Part shown: one piece after another, positions 48,901 through 59,429 of the stretch
Numbering within the stretch: the first letter of the stretch is position 1
How the letters are laid out: each line of letters starts with the position of its first letter
Source: Vitis vinifera
Taxonomy: Eukaryota; Streptophyta; Magnoliopsida; Vitales; Vitaceae
Direction: 5' to 3'
Length of the DNA: 64,000 nt
Assembly: GCF_030704535.1 (NCBI RefSeq)
Contig: NC_081807.1
Location: 4,691,001-4,755,000 of the forward strand
The notes under the pieces: model-generated
Seen by the model: only the letters and a program-made list of their open reading frames with translations
Databases searched by the model: none
Told to the model about the DNA's origin: nothing
Translations under genes and position numbers: made by a program

Positions 48901-50170
48901 CATGGTTGCAGGGCTCTGATGGCATTTTAGCAACTTCCCTTGGCTTTGCAAGGTGTTTTTGCAAATCACCCTCCATTTCACAAGTCAATTTCGCAATTTG
49001 AAGGCCATTTCTAAGCTTGGAGGTGATTTCGCAACCATTTCAAAGCTTGGAGATCATTTCGTAGGCAATGAGCAATTTCGCAGCCCATTTTTGAAGCTTG
49101 GAGCATTTTCGCAGCAGGGGGTGGATTTCGTAGAGCAGGGGAATTCTCGCAACCCATTTCTCAGCTTAAAAGTGATTTCGCAGCTCAAAGGTTATTTCAC
49201 AGGTGTATCGCAGCTTCAAAATGAGGGGAACTGTGCTGCAAATGGCACTCGTGTGCCAAAAAGTGGTTTCGCAGCTGCGAAACACCCTTCCAAATGGCGT
49301 CTCGGTTGCGAAATTCCCGTTCAGCTTTGCGCGCTTATCTTCAAACGACCATAACTTCTTCAATTCACCTCCAAATCGCATACCGTTTGAAGCGCTGGAC
49401 TCCTGACTTCCCAAGCTTTGAAACGAGATATTGTATGCATAATTTGAGCTCCAGGAAGTGCTTCAAAAATGTGTCCAACAGTAGCGAAATTGAGGTGCGA
49501 CATTTCCGCTCATGGTTTGCACAGTCTTCTTCAAACGGCCATAACTTTTCCGTTTCAAATCCAAATCGAGCACCATTTGAAGCTATGGACTCCTGACTTC
49601 CCAAGCTTTGAAACGAGATATCATATGCATAATTTGAGCTTCGGGAAGTGATCGAGATGTGTCCAACAGTTGCCGAAATGGGTGCGGCTGTGAAATTGGG
49701 ATTTTTCACGTTTTGGAACTTCGCAGCCATTTCGCAGCTGCGAAATGAGGGTCACTGTGCTGCGAAATGGCACTCGTGTGCCAAAACCAGCTTCGCAGCC
49801 GCGAAATACCCTGCGGAATGGGACTTTTGTTGCGAAATCAGCCTTTACCACTTCGCAATGCGTTTCGCAGCTGCGAAATGGATGCTACTGTACTGCGAAG
49901 TGGCACTCGTGTGCCAAATTCACTTTCGCAGCTGCGAAATACCCTGCCAAATGGAGCTTTCCCTGCGAAATGGAGGATTTCATGCTTTGGTGGTTCGCAG
50001 CCGCTTTCGCAGTTGCGAAATGGGGGCTCCTGTGCTGCGAAGTGGCACTCGTGTGCCAAATTTGGTTTCGCAGCTGCGAAATGCCCTCGCAGAGACTTCT
50101 ACAGTGTTGCGGAATGGTTTGGCAACAAAATGCCGATTTCGCAGAGGCTGCGAAATCTCGCAGACCCCTG
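48901..50170. repeat. hairpin-rich repeat block in the gypsy internal region
   Basis: GC-richer than the surroundings, built of TTTCGCAG/CTGCGAAA words. A cassette of TGGCACTCGTGTGCCA (hairpin) followed 24-25 bases later by TTCGCAGCTGCGAA (perfect palindrome, one or no mismatch) occurs at 49243/49268, 49768/49792, 49901/49925 and 50043/50067. A further palindrome pair lies at 49731 and 50006 (the latter with one change). Two LTR-like modules lie at about 49345-49480 and 49535-49660. Open frames in several overlapping phases are a by-product of the repeats. Confidence 0.85.
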
Positions 50171-50421
50171 TTTTTCCCCTGTTTTTCCCCTGTTTTCGCT
50201 CCGTTTGACTCCAATTTTGCTCCGATTTTGCTCCGATTTTTTTTTCTTCAATTTCTTTGCAATTCCTCTTGATTTTGATCATCCAAAAACCTATATTACA
50301 TCAAAACAAACAGAATTAAAGCATTGAAATCAAAATTAAAGCATTGAAATTAAAATTAAAACAACTAAAAAAACAAAACAAAAGGATATGGACTAGCTAG
50401 TCTTTAAAAAGACTAAGTCCA

Positions 50422-51582
50422 TCAAAAAATTTGATCCTGATTTAGCTTGCCCGGATCCCATATGAAGTTTGCATCTCCCACTTGGGACTTTCTCTGTATG
50501 ATCTTGCCATACAAAGCTTGGAGAAAAGGTGGAGGCATGTGTTTTTTCATCAATTCTTCCTTGATGACTATCCTCTGTGATTCTTTTTGTACATTAACAT
50601 CATAGCCATCTTTCTCTATGCTTTTCCCCTTTTTCTTTCCTTTGATTTCCTCCCTCTTTTCTTTCTCTGTTTCACTCTCTACCTTATGCTCTAGCTTGCA
50701 TGTGGGCAGATCAACCTCTTTACCACTCCTCAGAGTGATCACTTCTTCAATTTCCTTCTTTTGTGAAGGTTCTCCCTCCTTAGCCTCCATTTCATGGATA
50801 CTCATGGAATTTTGATAAGGTTGAGAAGGAGAGTTTTCTTTCTCTTGCATTGTGTTGAGGTTGGCTAACCTTGAGATTGAATCTTGGAGAATATCTAACT
50901 TTTGGGCCATATCATTTTGCATTTCATCCATTCTTTTGTTCAACATACTCTCCATTCTGTCCATTCTTTGATCCACTCTGTCCATTCTTTGATCCACTCG
51001 AGCATTGGTGGCTTCTTGCTTTCCCACAAAATCTCCTACTACCTTGCAAAGATTCACCATAGCTTGTTCAAGGTTTGAGGCTTGCTGTGGTGTTTGAGTA
51101 GGTTGCTGATACTGAGGTGGCTGTGGTTTCCAAGAGAAATTTGGATGGTCCCTCCAATTGGAATTGTAGGTGTTGCAATCACCAAACATTTCCCTCTCGA
51201 CTAGAATGGTAGGACACTCATCCACCAAGTGCTCATATGATCGACAAATGGCACAAGGCATAGCTTGCAATGGTGTTTGAGAGATGGCTTGCACTGGTTG
51301 CATATTTGTCATTTCTAGCTCTTCCAATCTCCTTTCCATAGCTGCAATTTCTGCCTTCATGTTCATACCATCATTCAAAATATACATCTCACCCTTAGCT
51401 TTAGGTTGAGATGTCATTCTTCCCATATCTCTAGCATTTGGTTCATCCCATCCTCTTGAAACTTCAACCACATAACTCATGAAGTTCATGGCTTCCTCTG
51501 CTATGGTATTCAATATGGCATGCACAACTAGCAATTTGTGAATTAAAAACAGAGAACACAAAAGAAAACAAAAGAAAAACAA
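50422..51582 (-). pseudogene. gypsy gag, C-terminal part only (386 codons open)
   Basis: Minus strand. From residue about 20 it resembles the linker of Athila/Tat-type gag (SRGWDEPNARDMGRM), then a coiled segment (AEIAAMERRLEELEM), the zinc knuckle CAICRSYEHLVDEC (CX2CX4HX4C), NSNWRDHPNFSWKP, a Gln/Pro-rich stretch, a repeat RMDRVDQRMDRMES, and EEVITLRSGKEVDLP. The retrotrans_gag core that normally precedes the linker is missing, and the frame ends without any protease. The first 19 residues are hydrophobic and probably not original. It cannot make a normal capsid protein; whether it is translated is unknown. Confidence 0.85.
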
Positions 51583-51748
51583 TTCAAAGAAAGAAAATTA
51601 AGGTAAACTAAAAACTAAATAAAAGGTATACTAAAATATGAACAATAAAGAAATAAAAAGAGTTAGTTAAAGGAAAAGAAAAGTCACCAAACTTGTGATG
51701 AAGATCACAAGTACTCTAAAAAGGTGATATCACTGTAAAGTGGCACCA

Positions 51749-51766
51749 TCCCCGGCAACGGCGCCA
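51749..51766 (-). promoter_or_regulatory. primer-binding site (tRNA-Asp) of the gypsy element
   Basis: The minus strand reads TGGCGCCGTTGCCGGGGA, complementary to the last 18 bases of tRNA-Asp including CCA, two bases from the LTR. Two more copies of the same site lie inside the adjacent LTR. Confidence 0.92.
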
Positions 51767-51768
51767 TT

Positions 51769-53776
51769 TGATTCGTCCCTAGCAGCGGCAGTGGCAATGA
51801 CACCATCTGATTCGGGGTTCGATCCCCGGCAACGGCGCCATTTGATTCGTCCCTAGCAGCGGCAGTGGCAATGACACCATCTGATTCGGGGTTCGATCCC
51901 CGGCAACGGCGCCATTTGATTCGTGCCCACTTGGTGTCTCAGCTGATTCGTGTCCAGCTGGTGCTCCTTGATTGAGGGATTGATCAACAAAATTTATAAC
52001 CTATTACACCATATACTAGGGTAGCAAAGACAAAGCTACTATAGCATAGTGGCTCTAGGATCGTTCACTGGGATGGGTTTTCACTTCACAATTGATATTA
52101 ATTCAAAGATGAATTGGTGCCTTTTCATTTCAAGGTTAGCTTTAAAAGAAAACATAAAGATGTTTAAATGAAAAAGGTTTGGTTTTAAGCTAACTAAAAA
52201 TAGTAACTGATTTTAACTTATAAAGAAAAGATGTTTCTTGGAGTTCAGATCACTAGGCTCGTTCCTCATACAAAATGGAGGGTTCCGGTCACTTGTTTAT
52301 TTTCCTCGCATTAGAGAATTAACATATAGTTCCTTCTCCAACCGGTGTTGTACAGATGCTTCCCATTAATGGATTCAAACACTAAATCCCTCTCACTGAT
52401 GCAACTTGCAATGGTTCATGCCTCTCACGAGCACTTACCATTCAAGGTGATCTTTAACCTTGGACTTCCCTTCTCAAGCTCGCAAGAGATAACTAATGGA
52501 TGTCTCCTAGGAGTCCAAAAGCTTACCAAGTGTTGGCTATTCTAGAAAATCCTACCTTCAAGTCACCTCCCAAAGGCTCGCAAGGGGTAAACTAGTGCAT
52601 TTCCATGGTTGGAAATCACTTGCCTTACCAAGTGTTGGCCCAGGTGATTTAAAGGCGTTTTAAGTTAACTAAAAAGATAAAAATCACTAACGGGTCACAC
52701 TTTCTCTTCATTAAAAACTAAAACAACAAAACTTCCAAATTATGCATGTGGAAACTTACCCGGCTTTCCTCACTCCAAGAGACAAAAAGCTTAGCCTCTC
52801 ATCCTCTGTGGAAAAATCCTCAGAGTTTGGTTGGCTAGAAAGAAAAGTAAATGAAAAATGAAAGAGAAGGAAAAACAGAGCAAGGCTCTGTATATTCTAT
52901 ATATGATATATATGATTACATTGGATGCAAGGGAATATATATAGAGGAGTTTTTCCAACCTTCCTAGCTAAGAAATCTTGTGGTTGGTGGCTTACAAGGA
53001 GAAGAATGGAAATTTATACAAAAATATCTGAAGAAAAGATCTAAAAGAGTCGGTGCACAAATATCAGGAAGCACTAAGGACATTTCGCAGGTGAAAATGG
53101 TGTCTGCGAGATTTCGCAGACACTCAAGAGGGCTGCGAAATTGGCTTCCACCTTGAGGTTCTCAGTGTTCCAGCTTGCGGCATGTATCGGGTAGCTTCAG
53201 GAGGAATTCCATAGCACTGTACAAAAAGGCTGCGAAATTCTCGCAACAAAAGGCTGATTTCGCAACACTTTGGAGTGATCTGCTTGCAATGGCTGTAACT
53301 CCTTCGTTTCAACTCCGAATCGCGCACCGTTTGAATCATTGGATTCTTGACTTCCTGAGCTTTGAAATGGTATATAGAATGTAGAAAATGGACTTCGGGA
53401 AGTGCTCCAAAAGTGCGCATGAAGACTGAAGCTGCTTGTCCTCTGTTTTCTTCACTCTGTTTTCCTCTTCTCCTTGCTTCTCTCCTTGCATACTTTGAAC
53501 GACTTTGGCAAAGGGCTATGGAGCTCCAAAGCTTGGTTCTTCATGAATTTGAGCTTCCAAAAGCTTTGCCATGAACTATATACAATTCTCCCTCATTCTT
53601 GGATTGTTTTGGTGATCAAATTACTAACAAAAACACCAAAACTTACACAATTTGATTAGAAATGATTGCAAGGGTCCTTAACATGTTAATTGGGTTAAAA
53701 GGCAATAACTACTACTCAAAAGTGTTTAAAAGAGTTAATTATAAGCTATGAAATTGCACTTTTTGAGTAGTAATCA
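51769..53776 (-). repeat. 5' LTR of the young gypsy element
   Basis: Essentially identical to 45371-47378, including the two 74 bp modules at 51769-51842 and 51843-51916 and the hairpin at 53101-53122. Confidence 0.95.
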
Positions 53777-55430
53777 AGAGTGATCTTAAGGTTTTAGAAT
53801 TCTTGGTCGCTTACGATCAACTTGAGCCTTATAACTCAAAATTACATCTAAAACCTATTTTTTTTTTTAACAAAAAACAAATTCTTAAAGCCATCAAATG
53901 AATGAGATTACAATCATTTTAAGGTTTGGCTTTTTAACATTTCCTACTCCTTATAGCTTTGTTTTGGGGCAGATAACCATAAGGAAAATCAGGATAACTA
54001 ATGATAAAGAGTTACCAAGAATCACTAGTATCGAATAATAACCTACTATATTATTCTCCAAACTAACTCACAATGATAGGATAAAAAATTAATAAATTGT
54101 AACTCAACCATTAAGTAATCTTATTATTATAATAATTTACCTAGTGTCCTTATAAATTTTCTAACCGTTAGGTTTTTATGTTTTAAGCCCCAAGTTAGCT
54201 TTTTATCCTCTCTTAGGGGTAATGTCACATTCACAATCCATAATAGTGTAAAAATTCATAATTTGAATCAAAAGAAACTACAAACAATATATTCAATAAA
54301 AATAAAAGAAATAAACCAAAGTTCTTGTATTCTTCCATACAAAATGTCTAACTCTTGGAAAATCACCTAAACTCTAGAATTAAAAGAGTTTATATAGTAA
54401 CTTCAATGACTTAACATGTGGTACACTCTCATTGGCCACTTATTACAACAAAAAGTCATAAATAACTTTTAAAAAAAGCCCCAAAAATTACGAGTTCTAA
54501 ATGAGTATGATGCATTTTGAATTGGATAGAGGCATTTGAAACTCATTTTGACATGTCTCGGAGCTCAAAATCGGTCACTAGTGGTTGAGTTCGAAATTTG
54601 GGTGAGTTCCAAATCAATTTTGAACTCATAAGTGGGAAATAAATGGTCCAATTTGAAATCAACAAGGTGAGTTCAAAATTCACAATGAATTTCGAACACA
54701 CTCATTGCCCATGCATGTTCGTTTAGCTTTGAAATGTATGCTTCTTGTTTGAAATAGGTAGAGAGATTCAAACTTAGCCTATTCCAAAAGTTTTATTTCA
54801 TTCCTCTGAGTTTAAATGGACAAAAATCATTTCAAATCCAAGTTACCAATTTTGAACTCAGTTTTCCTCTCTAACCAGTTTGCTTTAAATGTGCATAACT
54901 TCTTTATTTACCTCTAATTTGCACATCATTTAAAGCTTTGAATTCCTAACTTCCTGAGCTTCAAAACAATATATAGCTTGCCTAAAATGGACTTTGGGAA
55001 ATGCTTCAAATTTCATCTTAAAGTTAGAGTACATGTTACCACCAGATTTTGGGTCCCAAATTTCCATGCAAACTTGATGAATTTAGCTTCATGCCTCATT
55101 TTCTATGTTTGTATGCCTTATTTCTTACTTCATAATGGTCATTCCTTATCTCTCAAACTCGTGATATCTTCATCTTGCCTTTCCTCATATTTCATGAGTC
55201 TTGACTTGTTCATTTTCTCATTTAACCCCTTCTTATTCTTTCAAAATCTAAAGTGATTCAACTTGTACCTTTTTATTCCCTTAAACCTAAGATGAATCTC
55301 CAAATACAAGTTAAACTCGTGGTTAAGGCCATAGCATCAATTTGGGTAGAGTTAGATGATTTGAGTGTCTTATGGTGCAGAAATCATATCAAATATATGT
55401 CATTAGAGCACATATTTTAGCTCCAATCAC
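53777..55430 (-). repeat. old gypsy LTR, right part (split)
   Basis: Continues from 45370 after the young element and matches 4567-6390 of the left copy with substitutions and small deletions (for example 4680-4830 is largely missing here). Contains the shared LTR module at about 54893-55030. Confidence 0.6.
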
Positions 55431-55579
55431 AATTCTAACATTTGATATCTTTCTTACTTGTCTGGTGTTAGGAATTTATGGAATTTCTATATTTCAACCT
55501 ATCATTCTTCGATTTGGATTTATCACACCTGTTACCTTTATTTTGATTTCTACCTTTGCTCTCCATGTTTAATGTTGAT

Positions 55580-55900
55580 CATGAATCGGAAAACCCTTCT
55601 TCATGCTTCCTAATCTCCTCGGTTATAATCATGTATACTACTTTCAAGAACACCAATTTTGATTTTTCTGGATGAACTACTAATTGTGTCTTTCCAACTC
55701 TCAGACAATTAATTGAGGATTAATAAAGCTTGAATCTTATCATCAAATTTAATTAATCTGTGATCTCATTAAATTCATTCAAGTGCTACTTGAAGTTCTC
55801 ATTCTCGAACATCTTTAAATTAAACAACTTTTTAATTAAGTGCACCTTATTTGTTGTAGAGAGCTATTCATACATGTTGGGCAGCCATGAGAGAAGTCGT
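55580..55900 (-). pseudogene. copia A' gag remnant
   Basis: Matches 6540-6880 of copia A, with the same minus-strand KVHLIKKLFNLKMFENENFK-type reading and more frameshifts. Confidence 0.6.
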
Positions 55901-55929
55901 TGTGTAAGAATGAGACCAAATGGCTAACT

Positions 55930-57210
55930 AATGATTTAATTAATTTTTCTTGTTATAAGACATTTTTAATCTTACCTTTTTCTCACTAAAAACTCTACTC
56001 TACTTTTTTTTTTAAACTCTTGCATTTTTCTTGAACATTCGGGATTCTTTTTTTTAAAAAAAAAAATTAAGATTCTTGTTGTTTCTTCTTACTTGTCATG
56101 AAACTTCCACATTAATTCAAGAAAAAAAAGAAAAGATTCTAACAAATTTCAAATCAATCTAACTATTATTTTCTTCTTTTGAACAAATCATAATTTCACC
56201 ATTATTGTGTTTTGTTTTTTCCACATTTCATGTGTTATTTTTTTTAATTCAATATTTTTTTATATGGTTCCATTTATGAAAATATGTGTGGGAATATACG
56301 TATCAATAAATTAATTAATTAAAAATATCAAATTTTTGGATAAAACCATAACAAATTATCATTGAAAATTATTTTTTGTATTTTATTTTAAAACTTATAT
56401 AATAAGATAACCAAATGAAGGATACATTTGGAACCGTTACCAAGAATAATTTTTTGTTTTTGAGAATAAAGCAATATGAAAATACTTTGATTTTCAATTG
56501 TTTTTAAAACATGTTTTTGAAAATTGTCATGACAATTAGGCATTTGTTGATAACTTATTTTAAGTATTTTTAATAGTTTTACCTTTTTAAAAAAAAAAAA
56601 GAATAAATATAAAAAATGGTTGAAAATAAAATATTATATATAAAAATTATTTAAAAAATATTAAAAAAATAAAAAATAAGTTTATAATAATATAAGTTTT
56701 TAAATAAACCTTTATTCTAAAAAATTATAAAAGTGTTTTAAAAATGGTTTTTAAACTTAAAAAAATATTTTTTAAGAATCATTTTTAAAAGTATTTCTAA
56801 ACAATTTATCTTATAAAATCAAATTGATGACGCTCGTTAACTTTGACCTAGAATTCAAAAATATTTGTGATACCATCTTATTTAGTAATCAAACACTGAT
56901 CGACTAAGCGAAAGGTGTCTTTGATCAGAGCATTAGACTCCAATTCAAATACGGATCAAACATTTGAACGTGGAGGGAGCTGTCGGTAAAATCATTGAGA
57001 GAGATTCCCTTTGGGACTGCAGTATCACTTGACCAATTATCATTAATATATGCGCAATCCATGAGGTCACACCCTCAACCAAACCTTAAAACGTAACCCA
57101 AATTATGTCCAGGTTCAATGTACTAAACCAACCCCACCACACTACAAAAACCGCCTGCCAAGTGGCCCAAGTTCCCGTCACCATCTTCACCTGCAGCCAC
57201 AGCCACAGCC
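55930..57210. other. 5' flank of the 57211 dioxygenase gene
   Basis: AT-rich. 56290-57210 parallels 7010-7935. 55970-56290 is absent from the left copy but resembles the flank of the 40057 gene, so it is probably ancestral. The TATA position reads TACAAAAA. Confidence 0.55.
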
Positions 57211-58567
57211 ATGGGAGAGGTCGATCCAGCCTTCATCCAAGACACCCAACATAGGCCTAAGCTCGCTGTTATCGAAGCTGAAGGCATCCCCCTTGTTGGG
57301 ACGTGCAGCACAGATGGTACCAGGAGGGCAACCTTATCGTCCTTAAGTCTTGGACTTGGGTTTGAATCCTGGGGAGGCCACTCTGTGACGCCCTTGACTG
57401 GCACAGAGCCAAATATACTCAAAACAAATGACGTCCCAACACCCCTCATTGATCTCTCTTCCGCCAATGCTTCCAACCATGTTTCTCAAATAGCTGATGC
57501 ATCCAAGAATTGGGGCTTCTTTCAAGTAATCAACCATGGGGTGCCCTCGGAGTCTCGCCGGAAAATTGAGGATGCGGCTAGAAAATTCTTCGCTCTGCCA
57601 TTGGAGGAGAAGAGGAAGGTGAGTAGAGATGAGGTGAATCCTTTGGGGTATTTTGATTCCGAGCTTACCAAGAACGTTAGGGACTGGAAGGAAGTCTTTG
57701 ATTTCGTGGTATCAACCCCCACCGTGATCCCTGTTTCGCCTGATCCTGACGACAAGGAGCTCAAAGAGCTGACCAATCAGTGGCCTCAGTACCCTCCTGA
57801 ATTAAGGTACAAATTTCACCAGCTAAGGCACAATCACTACAGTGAATTACTTATCTTTTTTGTTCTAATTGAACTGATTTATATAGGGAGGTATGTGAAG
57901 AGTATGCTAGAGAAATGGAAAAATTAGCTTTCAAGCTGTTGGGACTCATCTCGTTGAGTTTAGGTTTGCCAGAAAACAGATTCAATCTTTTCTTTGAAGA
58001 ATCAACGAACTTCATCCGCCTCAATCACTACCCACCTTGCCCCATCCCTCACCTAGCTCTGGGCGTTGGTCGCCACAAGGATGGCGGAGCCTTAACCATC
58101 CTTGCTCAGGATGATGTCGGAGGGTTGGAAGTAAAGCGAAAAACCGATGGAGAATGGATTCGAGTTAAGCCCACCCCAGATGCTTATATCATCAATGTTG
58201 GGGATATAATTCAGGTACCACCCAAGAACATTGAATTATAAGTACATGCTTATCAGTACTGTTTGACTCAGTTACACCCATTTGGCTAATTATACTGATA
58301 TTAAACCAGGTCTGGAGCAATGATACTTATGAAAGTGTGGAGCACAGGGTGATGGTGAATTCAGAGAGGGAAAGGTTTTCGATTCCGGTCTTTTTCAATC
58401 CCGGGCAGCATGTTTGGGTGAAGCCCTTGGAGGAGCTGACGAAAGGGGAAAAGCAAAATTACAGAGCATACAACTGGGGAAAGTTCTTTGCTGCGAGAAG
58501 GCGCAGTAATTTCAAGAAGCTTGACGTGGAAAACCTCCAAATTTCTCATTTCAAGGTATCAGAGTAA
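57211..58567 (+). CDS. 2-oxoglutarate-dependent dioxygenase with 51-residue in-frame transposon insertion, 393 aa
   Basis: Exons 57211-57806, 57887-58214 and 58310-58567; introns 80 and 95 bp at family positions. Almost identical to the 7936 gene except that a 148 bp element plus 5 bp duplication (153 bp, 51 codons) interrupts codon 28 to 29 of the family frame without a stop. The insert falls in the DIOX_N domain, just before the conserved IDLS strand. All catalytic residues remain: H262, D264, H320, R330 and S332 in the long numbering, and RLNHYPPCP has Asn. Family role as for the 40057 gene. The insertion may abolish folding, may be tolerated, or may be spliced out; the sequence cannot tell. 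Confidence 0.85.
57294..57441. mobile_element. TRIM-like solo LTR (148 bp) inside a coding exon
   Basis: Perfect 11 bp inverted ends TGTTGGGACGT / ACGTCCCAACA, TG..CA termini, and a 5 bp target duplication CCCCT (57289-57293 and 57442-57446). These fit a solo LTR of a miniature LTR retrotransposon. A MITE is the alternative, but 5 bp duplications with TG..CA favour an LTR. The 7936 gene gives the empty site (ATCCCCCTCATT). Confidence 0.85.
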
Positions 58568-59044
58568 AAGGGTCAGTAGGACAGTATCCAATTGTAATCA
58601 GTAAGAGCTTGTGTTAGCCCTATGAAGTTCACCATCCAGTATATACGATACGTACGTGGTGAATTTGGAGGTTTGGTGTGAAAATAATAATGTAATTTGC
58701 TTGATAAATAAGCAGCAATGCTGGGAAATACTTGCTATGTCTGATGAATGCTTTTTCCCAAATTATTATTCAAAATGTCCCTTTGGCTTCCAATATTACC
58801 CTTCAACCACAATTGCAAGCAGGTTGTGACCTATACAAGCAAGCAAATAAATACACTTGATTGGACCCTATATATGCAATTGTCACATCATCTATCACCA
58901 CTTCAATCCCTATATCAAATATGTCACTAAAGATAGTAACATTATTTTTACCTAAAAGTAATAATGTTAGTAACTAAAAGTACCACTATAAATAATAAGA
59001 TGTACCAACCTATTTATCACTCATCATCACTTCAACCTCTACAT
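58568..59044. other. 3' flank of the 57211 gene
   Basis: Parallels 9140-9625 and then joins abruptly, at about 59044, to sequence equivalent to 11884. No gene. Confidence 0.7.
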
Positions 59045-59107
59045 CAAACTGATGGAGAATGGATTTGAGTTAAGCTCGATGCTTATATCATCAATGTTGG
59101 GGATACC

Positions 59108-59353
59108 TGATAAGGAAAATGGTTCGTTTGAAAGTCAACTTCAATCTCTATCAAATCCTCTGTCTCTATATTTCAATAATATGTATAGCTAATCTCCTAT
59201 ATTTGTTTTGGTAACCAACCATGTATAGTTTTCCCTTTATTGTGGAATTAATTTGGTAAGTCTATAACGGCTAGGTTGTATACTATATGTATACTTCTTG
59301 CCTTGATCTATAGAAAGAACAATCTTTAACTCTCAAAGCTTGTATCGTCTTTA
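59108..59353 (+). repeat. 5' LTR of copia B'
   Basis: Matches 11984-12232 closely; starts TGATAAGG, ends CTTTA. Confidence 0.88.
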
Positions 59354-59429
59354 TGGTATCAAAACAACCATAGCTCACATAGTTGATTCTCATGGCCTCA
59401 CCGAACCCATAAACCAACGAAGGCTCTAG

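Larger units (their letters stand above)
45371..53776 (-). mobile_element. young non-autonomous Ty3/gypsy element (TR-GAG-like), minus strand
   Basis: 8406 bp with two 2008 bp LTRs (45371-47378 and 51769-53776). LTR ends are TGATT...AATCA, flanked by AGAGT duplications at 45366-45370 and 53777-53781. The left duplicate of the region has the uninterrupted site at 4567-4571. An 18-base tRNA-Asp primer-binding site lies at 51749-51766 and the polypurine tract at 47379-47390. The only coding sequence is a partial gag; no protease, RT or integrase is visible, so it must have moved with another element's enzymes. The tRNA-Asp primer and gag type suggest the Athila/Tat branch. The only LTR difference I noticed is G/T at 46938/53336, so insertion is recent. 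Confidence 0.93.
41479..55900 (-). mobile_element. copia element A' (duplicate of copia A), split by a young gypsy element
   Basis: Same order as copia A: partial 3' LTR from 41479, RNase H and RT (41819-43447), integrase (44040-44410), protease (44720-44902), zinc knuckle (about 45000), nested old gypsy LTR (about 45060-45370 and 53777-55430), gag (about 55580-55900). It shares the insertion site relative to dioxygenase exon 3 and the nested LTR with copia A, so it arose by segmental duplication, not by a separate insertion. Confidence 0.85.

Noticed and set aside
49243-50080. CRISPR array, from regularly spaced palindromes
   Set aside because: Plant nuclear context, irregular intervals, degenerate spacers that are themselves repeats, no cas genes; the block lies inside a retrotransposon.
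49648-50327. Overlapping long open frames on both strands (about 175-186 codons)
   Set aside because: They overlap in two plus-strand phases and on the minus strand within repeat cassettes and have low-complexity products; a by-product of the repeats.
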